NCBI GenBank assembly: GCA_017503065.1
Contig: JAFVTT010000013.1
Location: 1 to 59,191, forward strand
Direction of reading: 5' to 3'
Source of the DNA: Bacteroidaceae bacterium
GTDB lineage: Bacteria; Bacteroidota; Bacteroidia; Bacteroidales; Bacteroidaceae
DNA: 59,191 nt
This document shows positions 18,319 through 27,228 of the stretch, one piece after another. The notes under the pieces were generated by a model. The model made no database searches. It worked only from the letters and a program-made list of their open reading frames with translations, and was not told where the DNA came from. The position numbers were made by a program, and so were the translations under genes. Position 1 is the first letter of the stretch, and each line of letters begins with the position of its first letter.

Positions 18319-19176
18319 ATGAGTTACGGATTATTGAAAGGCAAGAGAGGCGTTGTTTTCGGCGCACTGAACGAGCAGTCCATAGCGTGGAAGGTGGCGG
18401 TGAAGGCTGTTGAAGAAGGCGCAACAATCACCCTGTCAAATACAGCCATAGCTATCAGAATGGGACAGGTGAACGACCTGGCAAAGCAACTGAACTGCGA
18501 GGTGATACCTGCGGACGCCACCAGTTATGAGGACCTGCAGGAGGTGTTCCGCCGTTCGCAGGAAGTGCTCGGTGGCAAGATAGACTTCGTACTGCACTCC
18601 ATAGGCATGTCGCCCAACGTGAGGAAGGGCCGTACATACGATGACCTTGATTACGGCATGTTAGGCAAGACGCTGGACATAAGCGCCATTTCCTTCCACA
18701 AGATGCTACAGGCAGCCAAGAAACAGGATGCCATTGCGGAATATGGTTCTGTTGTGGCACTGACCTACATGGCTGCACAGCGCACCATGTTCGGTTACAA
18801 CGACATGGCCGACGCCAAGGCTCTGCTGGAATCCATAGCACGCAGTTTCGGCTACATCTACGGACGCGAGCATCATGTGCGCATCAACACTATATCCCAG
18901 TCGCCCACAATGACCACGGCAGGAAGTGGAGTGAAAGGTATGGACAGACTCTTTGACTTTGCCAACCGTATGTCCCCCCTGGGCAATGCCAGTGCCGACG
19001 AATGTGCCGACTACTGTATGGTGATGTTCTCCGACCTAACACGCAAGGTGACAATGCAGAACCTTTTCCACGACGGCGGCTTCTCCAGCATGGGCATGAG
19101 CCTGCGTGCCATGGCCACATATGAGAAGGGACTGGAGGAGTACATGGACGAGAACGGCAACATAATCTACGGATAA
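18319..19176 (+). CDS. fabI: Enoyl-ACP reductase (NADH), FabI type
   Basis: 285 aa. Last reduction of each fatty-acid elongation cycle. Short-chain dehydrogenase fold in the FabI variant: GVVFGALNEQSIAWKVA (dinucleotide loop), VLHSIGMSPN, and the catalytic set Tyr150, Tyr160 and Lys167 in LTYMAAQRTMFGYNDMADAK (Tyr-x6-Lys). QSPTMTTAGSGVKGMD is the substrate-binding loop. FabI is the target of triclosan-type inhibitors; FabI and not FabK is present here. Confidence 0.96.
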   Translation: MSYGLLKGKRGVVFGALNEQSIAWKVAVKAVEEGATITLSNTAIAIRMGQVNDLAKQLNCEVIPADATSYEDLQEVFRRSQEVLGGKIDFVLHSIGMSPNVRKGRTYDDLDYGMLGKTLDISAISFHKMLQAAKKQDAIAEYGSVVALTYMAAQRTMFGYNDMADAKALLESIARSFGYIYGREHHVRINTISQSPTMTTAGSGVKGMDRLFDFANRMSPLGNASADECADYCMVMFSDLTRKVTMQNLFHDGGFSSMGMSLRAMATYEKGLEEYMDENGNIIYG

Positions 19177-19218
19177 GAAGAACACCTGTTTCGCCCGAAC
19201 GCACACAATACTGAAACT

Positions 19219-20334
19219 ATGGCAGAGAAGAATACCTCCACCCCACCCCGAAAGACAGAGGACAACGGGGGGATCATGCTCATGCTTCTGATATTCATCC
19301 TGGCTGGTGCCTTTTCCTCCATAGCGCAGGAGATGGGATGTGTGGACAGTGTGGTAAACCTCACGTTGGCCATATTGCCGGGAAACTTCATCCTGGTGGG
19401 AATGTTCATAGCGGCATGTCTTGTGTCCCTGAGCATAGGTACCAGTTGCGGAACCATTGCGGCGTTGACACCCATTGCCGTGGGCATAGCCACGGCAACA
19501 TCAGCCAATGTGCCCATGGCCACGGCAGTGGTGGTGGGAGGAAGCCTGTTCGGCGACAACCTGTCCTTCATCTCGGACACAACCATAATGGCCACCAAGA
19601 CCCAGGGATGCAGGATGTCGGACAAATTCAAGGCCAACATCCTCATTGCCCTGCCGGCAGCACTTCTGACCGTGGTGGCATACATGTTTCTGGGCTATGG
19701 AATAGAATCGCAGACGGCACTGAATTTAGGCAATCCACTGAACATACTGCCCTATCTAGTAGTCTTTGTTCTTGCCTTGGCTGGCATGAATGTGATATGG
19801 GTGCTTATTATGGGCATCCTGACGGCTTCCGCTTTGGGATTTTTTGACGGAAGCATGGACATGGCATCCATCTGGGAAGCCACGCAAAAGGGTATACTGG
19901 GCATGCATGACCTGATTATCGTAACCATCCTGGCTGCCGTAATAATCGACCAGTTGCGCAAGCGCGGAGTCATTGACTGGCTGATAATGAATCTGGGGCG
20001 CATCGTTTCTTCGCGCCGTGGTGCAGAACTGAGCATTGCGGGTGCCGTGGTGGCGGTGGACATGCTCACGGCGAACAACACCATTGCCATTCTGGCCGTA
20101 GGTCCGGTGGCACGCAGTATCTCTTACCGATACGGCATAGAGGCTAAACGCTCTGCATCCATACTGGACACCATGTCGTGCTTTACACAGGGTATCATCC
20201 CATGGGGCGCACAACTGCTCATTGCCGCAGGTTTGGCCTCCATAAACCCGCTGGACATCATACCTTATTTATATTACCCGTACATTCTGGGTACCATCAC
20301 CATCATTAACATCATCTTCCATAAGAAGAAGTAA
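19219..20334 (+). CDS. NhaC-family Na+/H+ antiporter, N-terminally short
   Basis: 371 aa, highly hydrophobic, about 9-10 helices. Family signatures: IFILAGAFSSIAQEMG, LSIGTSCGTIAALTPIAVGIA, VVVGGSLFGDNLSFISDTTIMATKTQGC (ion-binding Asp region) and VAVDMLTANNTIAILAVGP. NhaC relatives usually have 430 or more residues; here the hydrophilic opening MAEKNTSTPPRKTEDNGG takes the place of what I expect to be two N-terminal helices, and only 42 bp separate the ATG from the fabI stop. Either a genuinely short member or the product of an old deletion. It would exchange sodium and protons, consistent with the sodium pump NQR in this window. Confidence 0.85.
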   Translation: MAEKNTSTPPRKTEDNGGIMLMLLIFILAGAFSSIAQEMGCVDSVVNLTLAILPGNFILVGMFIAACLVSLSIGTSCGTIAALTPIAVGIATATSANVPMATAVVVGGSLFGDNLSFISDTTIMATKTQGCRMSDKFKANILIALPAALLTVVAYMFLGYGIESQTALNLGNPLNILPYLVVFVLALAGMNVIWVLIMGILTASALGFFDGSMDMASIWEATQKGILGMHDLIIVTILAAVIIDQLRKRGVIDWLIMNLGRIVSSRRGAELSIAGAVVAVDMLTANNTIAILAVGPVARSISYRYGIEAKRSASILDTMSCFTQGIIPWGAQLLIAAGLASINPLDIIPYLYYPYILGTITIINIIFHKKK

Positions 20335-20349
20335 AAGAACAATATTCCC

Positions 20350-21159
20350 ATGAGAAGAACCAAGAAAAGCCTGCTACTTACATTCCTGTTTGCCATAGCG
20401 GTGTTCTCTCTTGCCTCATGCGTGCAGAAAGGCAAAGGCGGAAAGGAGGACAATAAAAAGGAGGAAACACCTCTTGTTACTGATTCCTTGCACATAAGCA
20501 AGAGTACGGACGATATCATCTCCGTAGACTATGACTTCCATTTCCTTAAACCGGGAAGTGTAGTGGCTGATAGCATAAATGCCAAGATTAACGAGCAATG
20601 TATTTCCGGCCGTCACGATGCCGACATACGCACTGACATCACCACTGCTCTGGCCAAGGAAATCGATGCGCTGAAGGCCGAGGTGACGGAATTCCATGAC
20701 CCCGACGACGAGACATTCGGCGAAATCACGTACCACGTCGGCAGGAAGGGACGCTTCGTTGCTGATGCCGCAGACACGGTGATAGTGTACCACTACGCCA
20801 TTGACATGTACACAGGCGGAGCACACGGTTCCTACGTACCGTTTACGCTGAACTTCTCCAAGCGTACTGGCCTTGCCATAAGTATCAGTGATGTGCTGGA
20901 CACCGCACACGAACGGGCCATACTGGACATCATGCTGGCAAGACTCCTGAAGGACAACGACTGCTCCACACGCGAGGAACTTATAGAGAAGACGGGCATA
21001 CTGGGTCTTGGGGACCTGTATCTGACAGAGAATTTCCACCTCGGCAAGGACAGCATCATCTTCTGCTTCGGACAATATGACATTGCCCCCTATTCCAGCG
21101 GAATTACATACATAAGCCTCAGTTACGACACACTGAAGCAATACCTGAAGACTAATTGA
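20350..21159 (+). CDS. DUF3298 (RsiV-like) lipoprotein
   Basis: 269 aa. Lipoprotein signal ending in LASC (Cys24), then a charged linker KGKGGKEDNKKEE. The mature part has the DUF4163/DUF3298 pattern: YDFHFLKPGSVVADSINAKI, YAIDMYTGGAHGSYVPFTLN, ISISDVLD, and FCFGQYDIAPYSSGITYISL. The domain is also found in the anti-sigma factor RsiV, which binds lysozyme; most Bacteroidetes lipoproteins with it have no known role. It starts 15 bp after the nhaC stop. Confidence 0.8.
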   Translation: MRRTKKSLLLTFLFAIAVFSLASCVQKGKGGKEDNKKEETPLVTDSLHISKSTDDIISVDYDFHFLKPGSVVADSINAKINEQCISGRHDADIRTDITTALAKEIDALKAEVTEFHDPDDETFGEITYHVGRKGRFVADAADTVIVYHYAIDMYTGGAHGSYVPFTLNFSKRTGLAISISDVLDTAHERAILDIMLARLLKDNDCSTREELIEKTGILGLGDLYLTENFHLGKDSIIFCFGQYDIAPYSSGITYISLSYDTLKQYLKTN

Positions 21160-21167
21160 CAAGAATC

Positions 21168-21788
21168 ATGGAACTCATCAACAAATACTTCCCCAACATA
21201 ACGGAAGAGCAGCGCCAGCGCTTTGCCGCACTCGATGCCCTCTATAGGGATTGGAATTCCAAAATCAACGTGATTTCACGTAAGGACATAGACAATCTCT
21301 ACGAGCATCACATCCTGCACTCTCTGGGAATAGCACAGATAATCAACTTCAAGCCCGGCACGCGCGTCATGGACCTCGGCACTGGCGGAGGCTTCCCTGG
21401 CATACCCTTGGCAATCATGTTCCCTGAGGTACACTTTCATCTTGTGGACAGCATAGGCAAGAAAATACGTGTTTGCGACGAAGTGCGCACAGCCTTGGGA
21501 CTGACAAATGTCACCACGGAATGGACACGTGCCGAGAACCTGAAGGAAAAATTCGACTTTGTAGTATCAAGGGCGGTAATGCCCCTGGCAGACCTTGTGA
21601 AACTGGTACGCAAGAACATTGCTCCCAAAGCACAGAATGCCATGCCCAACGGACTCATCTGCCTGAAAGGCGGAGAACTGGCAAACGAGGTACTGCCCAT
21701 GAAGGCGCACACCCTCATCACAAACCTCAGCGATTACTTCGAGGAGGAATTCTTTGAAACCAAAAAGGTTGTATATGTTTCATTATAA
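21168..21788 (+). CDS. rsmG: 16S rRNA (guanine527-N7)-methyltransferase
   Basis: 206 aa from ATG 21168 (a TTG four codons earlier overlaps the upstream stop and is less likely). SAM-dependent N7 methylation of G527 in 16S rRNA. Motifs: YRDWNSKINVISRKDIDNLY, VMDLGTGGGFPGIPLAI (SAM binding), HLVDSIGKKIRVCDEV, FDFVVSRAVMPL and LICLKGGEL. Starts 8 bp after the lipoprotein stop and overlaps the next gene by 14 bp. Confidence 0.94.
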   Translation: MELINKYFPNITEEQRQRFAALDALYRDWNSKINVISRKDIDNLYEHHILHSLGIAQIINFKPGTRVMDLGTGGGFPGIPLAIMFPEVHFHLVDSIGKKIRVCDEVRTALGLTNVTTEWTRAENLKEKFDFVVSRAVMPLADLVKLVRKNIAPKAQNAMPNGLICLKGGELANEVLPMKAHTLITNLSDYFEEEFFETKKVVYVSL

Positions 21789-22419
21789 GCGTTTCGTTGT
21801 CAATCCCATAGAGGAGAACTGCTACATCATCTGGGACGATATCAGTCATGAGGGTGCAATAGTGGATTGTGGCGCGTGGACAAAGGGCGAGCATGCAAGA
21901 ATAAGTGATTTCCTCAGCGAGAACGGCATTACACTGAAATACTCGTTGCAGACACACATGCACTTCGACCACTGCCTGGGCCTTGGCACCATCTGCGGAC
22001 AATACGGACTTACGCCCATGTGCCACCCTGCGGAAATACCCGTATATCAGGCGGCACCCGACATGGTGCAGAAATGGTTCCGCATAGACATCTCCGGCAC
22101 GCTGCCAAAAGCCGAAGCGTCCATCAGCGAAGCATCCGTATTGCAATTGGGCGAAGTCTCCATCCAGGTACTGCACACACCTGGACACACCCCAGGCGGA
22201 GTGTGCTATTACATACCGGAGGGAAGGATGGTTCTCACAGGCGACACTATCTTCCGTATGGGCATCGGACGTACCGACCTGCCTGGAGGCAACTACCAAC
22301 AGGAACTGGAGAGCATCAGCCACAAGATTTTCACACTGCCCCAAGACACCGTCATCCTGCCCGGACATGGGCCAGAAAGTACCGTAGGCGAAGAAATGGA
22401 CACCAATCCATACCTGTAA
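21775..22419 (+). CDS. MBL-fold metallo-hydrolase (glyoxalase II-like)
   Basis: 214 aa from ATG 21775, inside the end of rsmG. Two-metal site of the metallo-beta-lactamase fold: HMHFDH (His61, His63, Asp65, His66), VLHTPGHTPGG, TGDTIFRMGIGRTDLPGG and LPGHGPEST. The GIGRTD segment is typical of YcbL/GloB-like hydrolases, which cleave thioesters such as S-lactoylglutathione; Bacteroidetes commonly carry such a protein without known substrate. A start at TTG 21754 is possible but would add residues not found in the family. Confidence 0.88.
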   Translation: MFHYKRFVVNPIEENCYIIWDDISHEGAIVDCGAWTKGEHARISDFLSENGITLKYSLQTHMHFDHCLGLGTICGQYGLTPMCHPAEIPVYQAAPDMVQKWFRIDISGTLPKAEASISEASVLQLGEVSIQVLHTPGHTPGGVCYYIPEGRMVLTGDTIFRMGIGRTDLPGGNYQQELESISHKIFTLPQDTVILPGHGPESTVGEEMDTNPYL

Positions 22420-22474
22420 TGATGTACCAACAGGCATAAATAACGACTTTAGCATCTACAAAAGGACATAAAGT

Positions 22475-22506
22475 TTTGCTTTTCTTGAAAAGTTTAGTTA
22501 ACTTTG
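22475..22506 (+). promoter_or_regulatory. galE promoter
   Basis: TTTG (22475-22478), 20 bp, TAACTTTG (22499-22506), both perfect; ATG 45 bp downstream. Confidence 0.8.
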
Positions 22507-22551
22507 TGTCGCAAGAATACAAGTTTTTAATCACATAAACTAATACTTGAA

Positions 22552-23568
22552 ATGAAAATCCTGTTAACTGGCGGTGCAGGCTTCATCGGAAGTCACACCC
22601 TGATTGAACTGACCGAGGCTGGTCACGAGGCAGTAGTTGTTGACAATCTGGACAACTCATCTCCTATCTCCCTGAAGCGCGTTGCAAAGATTATCGGTAA
22701 GGAGGTTCCCTTCTACAAGGTGGACATCCGAGACCGCGAAGGTCTGCAGAAGGTATTCGACGAGCACAAGTTCGACGCATGTATCCACTTTGCCGGTCTC
22801 AAGGCTGTAGGCGAGAGCTGCGCAAAGCCTCTGGAGTACTATGAGAACAACATGAACGGTACTTTCGTTCTGGTTGACGTAATGCGCAAGAACGGTTGCA
22901 AGAACATGATTTTCTCTTCCAGCGCTACCGTTTACGGTGATCCCGCTATCATCCCCATCACCGAGGAGTGCCCCAAGGGCCATTGCACCAACCCCTACGG
23001 ACAGACCAAGTCTATGCTTGAGGAGGTTCTGATGGACGTACAGAAGGCCGACAACGAATGGAACATCGTTCTGCTCCGCTACTTCAACCCCATCGGTGCT
23101 CACAAGAGCGGTACCATCGGCGAGAACCCCAACGGTATACCCAACAACCTGATGCCCTACATCACACAGACAGCAGTGGGCAAGCGTGCTGAACTGGGCG
23201 TATTCGGTGACGACTACGACACACACGACGGTACAGGTGTACGCGACTATATCCACGTTGTTGACCTGGCACGCGCTCACGTAGCAGCACTGAAGGCCAT
23301 CGTTGCCAAGAAGGGTATCGCCATTTACAATGTAGGTACCGGTCACGGCTATTCTGTATTGGACGTTGTCAAGGCATTCGAGAAGGCCAACGGTGTACCC
23401 GTTCCCTACTCTATCAAGCCCCGTCGTCCGGGCGACATTGCCACATGCTACTGCAACCCCGCCAAGGCTGAGGCAGAACTCGGTTGGAAGGCTCAGTTCG
23501 GTATCGAGGAAATGTGCCGCGACAGCTGGAACTGGCAGAAGAACAACCCCAACGGTTTCGAAGAATAG
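22552..23568 (+). CDS. galE: UDP-glucose 4-epimerase
   Basis: 338 aa. Interconverts UDP-glucose and UDP-galactose (Leloir pathway, and precursor supply for surface glycans). NAD loop GGAGFIGS at 7-14; catalytic Ser124, Tyr149 and Lys153 (FSSSATVYG and NPYGQTK), the same numbering as in the E. coli enzyme. RPGDIATCYCNPAKAEAELGWKAQ is the C-terminal substrate region. Codon use is biased (AAG, GGT, GTT), suggesting high expression. It has its own promoter and terminator and is monocistronic. Confidence 0.96.
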   Translation: MKILLTGGAGFIGSHTLIELTEAGHEAVVVDNLDNSSPISLKRVAKIIGKEVPFYKVDIRDREGLQKVFDEHKFDACIHFAGLKAVGESCAKPLEYYENNMNGTFVLVDVMRKNGCKNMIFSSSATVYGDPAIIPITEECPKGHCTNPYGQTKSMLEEVLMDVQKADNEWNIVLLRYFNPIGAHKSGTIGENPNGIPNNLMPYITQTAVGKRAELGVFGDDYDTHDGTGVRDYIHVVDLARAHVAALKAIVAKKGIAIYNVGTGHGYSVLDVVKAFEKANGVPVPYSIKPRRPGDIATCYCNPAKAEAELGWKAQFGIEEMCRDSWNWQKNNPNGFEE

Positions 23569-23588
23569 TTTTTAATATATTTTCTTAT

Positions 23589-23624
23589 AAAACGGGAAAG
23601 GATAGAAAATACCTTTCCCGTTTT
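23589..23624 (+). terminator. galE terminator
   Basis: Perfect 13-bp stem AAAACGGGAAAGG / CCTTTCCCGTTTT with a 10-nt loop, followed by ATTATTAT. Confidence 0.85.
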
Positions 23625-23826
23625 ATTATTATATACATTTTATACCCCAAAAAGAGGCGCTACATATCCTAACCATAGCGTCACATTTGACACTTGATTT
23701 ATATAAAGCTTTATATATTGTGCTAGAAAGACGTAACAAATTATTTTCCGACTACATTTATATACATTATTTATATATACAAAAATAAAAGTGTACATCA
23801 TACCATTAAATCCAAAATATTATTTG

Positions 23827-23834
23827 TATCTTTG
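23827..23834 (+). promoter_or_regulatory. -7 element of the Nudix regulator gene
   Basis: TATCTTTG, 29 bp before the ATG; -33 box not canonical. The A/T-rich stretch from 23640 to 23826 holds repeated ATTTATATA-type words but no operator that I can support. Confidence 0.5.
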
Positions 23835-23863
23835 CGCAAGAATATAGCATTCCCGACAGACAA

Positions 23864-24544
23864 ATGACAGATAAGTACTATGCCAACGAACCGTCTTTCC
23901 ACGTAGCAGTGGACTGCATCATCTTTGGTTTTGACGAAGGCAGACTGCAGGTCTTGTTCCAGCACCGGACAATAGAACCTTTCAATGGGGAACTGACACC
24001 CATGGGTGGTTTCGTGCAGGAGGACGAGACTCTGGACGAGGCGGCTTACCGCGTGCTTACAGAACGTACGGGAATCAAGGACCTGTTTCTGGAGCAATTG
24101 GAGGCTTTCGGCGACATAAATCGTGACCCTGGAGGACGTGTAATCAGCGTGGCATACTATGCACTGCTAGATAAGGTTCACTACGACAATAAACTATTGG
24201 AAAAGTTCAACTGCAAGTGGGTGGACGCCAACGACCTTCCCACTCTCTACTTTGACCACATGAAAATGATGAAGAAGGCCATAAACCGACTTCAGGACAA
24301 GATAGCATACACTCCCATTGCGCTGAAACTGCTTCCGCAGGAGTTCACGATGAGCCAGATACAGAAACTCTACGAGGCCATTCTGGACGAGAAACTGGAT
24401 AAACGCAATTTCCGCAAGAAAGTGTGCGAAATGCCCTACTTTATCAAGACAGGCAAGATAGACAAAAGCAGCAGTAAGCGAGGAGCGGCAATCTACGTAT
24501 TCGACTACAAGATGTATCAGGAACAAAAAGACTATCATCTATAA
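23864..24544 (+). CDS. NrtR/AraR-type transcription regulator (Nudix domain plus winged helix)
   Basis: 226 aa. Residues 10-150 form a Nudix fold (SFHVAVDCIIFGFDEGRLQVLFQHR), residues 155-226 the winged helix typical of the NrtR group (LLPQEFTMSQIQKLYEAILDEKLDKRNFRKKV). The Nudix box at 49-71 is degenerate: the catalytic RE and EE pairs read Arg63-Val64 and Glu67-Arg68, so hydrolase activity is unlikely and the domain probably senses a ligand. In Bacteroides thetaiotaomicron a member of this family (AraR) is an arabinose-responsive repressor. Here the next genes are transketolase and rpiB, so control of pentose-phosphate genes by a sugar or sugar phosphate is a reasonable inference. Confidence 0.85.
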   Translation: MTDKYYANEPSFHVAVDCIIFGFDEGRLQVLFQHRTIEPFNGELTPMGGFVQEDETLDEAAYRVLTERTGIKDLFLEQLEAFGDINRDPGGRVISVAYYALLDKVHYDNKLLEKFNCKWVDANDLPTLYFDHMKMMKKAINRLQDKIAYTPIALKLLPQEFTMSQIQKLYEAILDEKLDKRNFRKKVCEMPYFIKTGKIDKSSSKRGAAIYVFDYKMYQEQKDYHL

Positions 24545-24620
24545 CCCACGCAATGACATACGCTGATAGACTATAAGGAAAACATTCAAAACTGACGATA
24601 AACATTTTCTAATAAATACT

Positions 24621-26657
24621 ATGCATTCCATCGAAACTCTTAACAAGGCAGCAGACAACATCCGCATCCTGTCTGCAGCAATGGTAGAGAAAGCAAAAAG
24701 CGGACATCCCGGAGGTGCTATGGGCGGAGCTGACTTCATATCCGTGCTATATAGCGAGTATTTGAATTACGACCCCGAGAATCCTCTTTGGGAAGGTCGC
24801 GACCGTTTCTTCTTGGATCCCGGCCACATGTCTCCTATGCTGTACGCACAGCTCACCATGACTGGCCACTTCACTTTGGACGAACTGAAGCAGTTGCGCC
24901 AATGGGGTTCTCCCACTCCCGGTCATCCCGAACTCAACTATGCCCGTGGCATTGAGAACAGTTCTGGTCCTCTGGGTCAGGGCCACACCTATGCCGTAGG
25001 TGCGGCCATTGCAGCCAAGTGTCTGTATGCACGCACAGGCAACCCCACCTTCCAGAAGGAGACCATTTATGCCTACATTTCTGATGGCGGCATACAGGAG
25101 GAGATCTCACAGGGTGCGGCACGCATAGCCGGCACGCTCGGTCTGGACAACCTCGTCATGTTCTATGATGCCAACGACATCCAGTTGTCTACAGAAACAA
25201 GCGTGGTTACCAACGAAGACACAGCAACCAAGTACCGTGCCCTCGGATGGGAAGTGTTCAGCATAGACGGCAATAACGTAACCGAAATACGCCAGGCACT
25301 GGACGCTGCCAAGAAGGTCAGCAGCAAGCCCACACTTATCATAGGCCACTGCATCATGGGCAAGGGAGCCTTGAAAGCAGACGGCACTAGTTACGAGCGC
25401 AACTGTGGCACACACGGAGCCCCATTGGGCGGAGACGCATACCGCAACACCGTGAAGAATCTTGGCGGTGACCCCGACAATGCCTTCATCATCTGGGACG
25501 AAGTACAGGAAATCTTCAACATACGCCGCCAGGAACTCAAGGCCATCTGTGCCGAACGCCATGCCGAAGAGAAGGCCTGGGCCGAAGCAAATCCCGAGAA
25601 GGCAGCACAGCAGGCCGACTGGTTTGCCGGACGTCTGCCCGAGATACCCTGGGACAGCATAGAGCAGAAGCAGGGCGAACCCACACGAAACGCTTCCAGT
25701 GCATGTCTCAGTCTTTTGGCAAAGACTGTGCCCAACATGATTGTATCCAGCGCCGACCTCTGCAACTCCGACAAGACCGACGGTTTCATCAAGGGCGGTG
25801 CTACAGTAATCTCGCGCGACAACTTTGCTGGAGGTTTCCTGCAGGCAGGTGTAGCCGAACTGACCATGGCTTGTATCTGCATAGGTATCACCCTGCACGG
25901 CGGCATGCTGACAGCCTGCGGCACATTCTTTGTGTTCTCCGACTACATGAAACCTGCCATACGCATGGCAGCACTGATGCAATTGCCAGTCAAATTCATC
26001 TGGAGTCACGACGCATTCCGTGTAGGCGAAGACGGTCCCACACATGAACCCGTTGAGCAGGAGGCACAGATCCGACTGATGGAGAAGATGAAGAACCACT
26101 CCGGACGCAATTCCATGCTCGTACTGCGCCCCGCTGACTGCAACGCAACCACAGTATGCTGGGCAATGGCAATGGAGAACACAAACACACCTACAGCACT
26201 CATCCTCTCACGCCAAAACATAGAACCACTGCCCACAGGCACGCCATACGAACTCTGCCGAAAGGGTGCATACATCAGCGCCGAAAGCGACGAGAACCCC
26301 GACATCATCTTCGTTGGCAACGGTTCCGAGGTGAGCACCCTCATTGCCGGTGCACGTTTGATTCGTCAGGAAGGTTATAAAGTAAGGGTTATCAGTGCAC
26401 CTTCAGAAGGCCTTTTCCGCGAACAACCCATCGAGTACCAGCGCGAACTCTTCCCCATCGGCAGCAAAGTTTTTGGTCTGAGCGCCGGTCTGCCCGTCAA
26501 TCTGGAAGGCTTCCTCGTAGGTGCACACCCCAGCAGTAAAGTATTCGGTCTGGAAAGTTTCGGATTCTCTGCTCCCTACAAGGTGCTGGACGAGAAGTTG
26601 GGCTACACAGCAGAAAACGTATACAACCAGGCAAAGAGCATCCTACTTGCAGAATAA
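24621..26657 (+). CDS. tkt: Transketolase
   Basis: 678 aa, full length. Transfers two-carbon units between sugar phosphates using thiamine diphosphate. N-terminal MVEKAKSGHPGGAMGGADF, HMSPMLYAQL, the GQGHTYAVGAAIA segment, the ThDP/metal region ISDGGIQEEISQGAARIAG then MFYDANDIQL, and the pyrimidine domain SADLCNSDKTDGF and SHDAFRVGEDGPTHEPVEQ. Lies 76 bp behind the Nudix-type regulator and ends in its own hairpin. Supplies ribose 5-phosphate and erythrose 4-phosphate. Confidence 0.96.
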   Translation: MHSIETLNKAADNIRILSAAMVEKAKSGHPGGAMGGADFISVLYSEYLNYDPENPLWEGRDRFFLDPGHMSPMLYAQLTMTGHFTLDELKQLRQWGSPTPGHPELNYARGIENSSGPLGQGHTYAVGAAIAAKCLYARTGNPTFQKETIYAYISDGGIQEEISQGAARIAGTLGLDNLVMFYDANDIQLSTETSVVTNEDTATKYRALGWEVFSIDGNNVTEIRQALDAAKKVSSKPTLIIGHCIMGKGALKADGTSYERNCGTHGAPLGGDAYRNTVKNLGGDPDNAFIIWDEVQEIFNIRRQELKAICAERHAEEKAWAEANPEKAAQQADWFAGRLPEIPWDSIEQKQGEPTRNASSACLSLLAKTVPNMIVSSADLCNSDKTDGFIKGGATVISRDNFAGGFLQAGVAELTMACICIGITLHGGMLTACGTFFVFSDYMKPAIRMAALMQLPVKFIWSHDAFRVGEDGPTHEPVEQEAQIRLMEKMKNHSGRNSMLVLRPADCNATTVCWAMAMENTNTPTALILSRQNIEPLPTGTPYELCRKGAYISAESDENPDIIFVGNGSEVSTLIAGARLIRQEGYKVRVISAPSEGLFREQPIEYQRELFPIGSKVFGLSAGLPVNLEGFLVGAHPSSKVFGLESFGFSAPYKVLDEKLGYTAENVYNQAKSILLAE

Positions 26658-26671
26658 GCAACACCCAAATA

Positions 26672-26704
26672 AGGCTATCGCATATCTCCATAGTGCGGTA
26701 GCCT
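26672..26704 (+). terminator. Terminator after transketolase
   Basis: 11-bp stem AGGCTATCGCA / TGCGGTAGCCT (one G-T pair), loop 11 nt, followed by CTTTATATT. It may separate tkt from rpiB, though rpiB has no evident promoter of its own. Confidence 0.65.
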
Positions 26705-26759
26705 CTTTATATTCCCATAAAGCAAAAAAATCATAACCCCATAACACCCCCATCCCACT

Positions 26760-27200
26760 ATGGAAACAAAGATCGTAGGTCTTGCATCAGACCATGCCGC
26801 ATACCCCCTCAAAGAGTTCGTAAAGCAGTATCTGGAAGAAAAGGGTATCCCCTATAAGGACTATGGCACTCACTCTGAGGAAAGTTGCAACTATGCCACC
26901 TTCGGCCACTTGTTGGCAGAAGGCGTGGAAAACGGCGAAGTATATCCCGGCATTGCCATGTGCGGTTCCGGTGAAGGCATCTCCATGACACTGAACAAGC
27001 ACCAGGGCATACGTGCCGGCCTGTGCTGGATGCCAGAGATAGCACACCTCATCCGTCAGCACAACGATGCCAACGTGCTGGTAATGCCCGGCCGTTTCAT
27101 TGACAATGACACAGCCCGCGCCATCATGGACGAGTTCTTCCAGACTCCCTTCGAAGGTGGTCGCCACATGCAACGCATTGCCGACATTCCACTGAAGTAA
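26760..27200 (+). CDS. rpiB: Ribose-5-phosphate isomerase B
   Basis: 146 aa. Interconverts ribose 5-phosphate and ribulose 5-phosphate. LacA/RpiB family: LASDHAAYPLKEFVKQYL at the start, YGTHSEESCNYATFG, and MCGSGEGISMTLNKHQGIRAGL with the catalytic Cys; then HNDANVLVMPGRF. Directly behind transketolase, so these two non-oxidative pentose-phosphate enzymes and the regulator form one neighbourhood. Confidence 0.95.
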   Translation: METKIVGLASDHAAYPLKEFVKQYLEEKGIPYKDYGTHSEESCNYATFGHLLAEGVENGEVYPGIAMCGSGEGISMTLNKHQGIRAGLCWMPEIAHLIRQHNDANVLVMPGRFIDNDTARAIMDEFFQTPFEGGRHMQRIADIPLK

Positions 27201-27228
27201 CTCTCCACACCCCTTTGCCGTGCCACAG

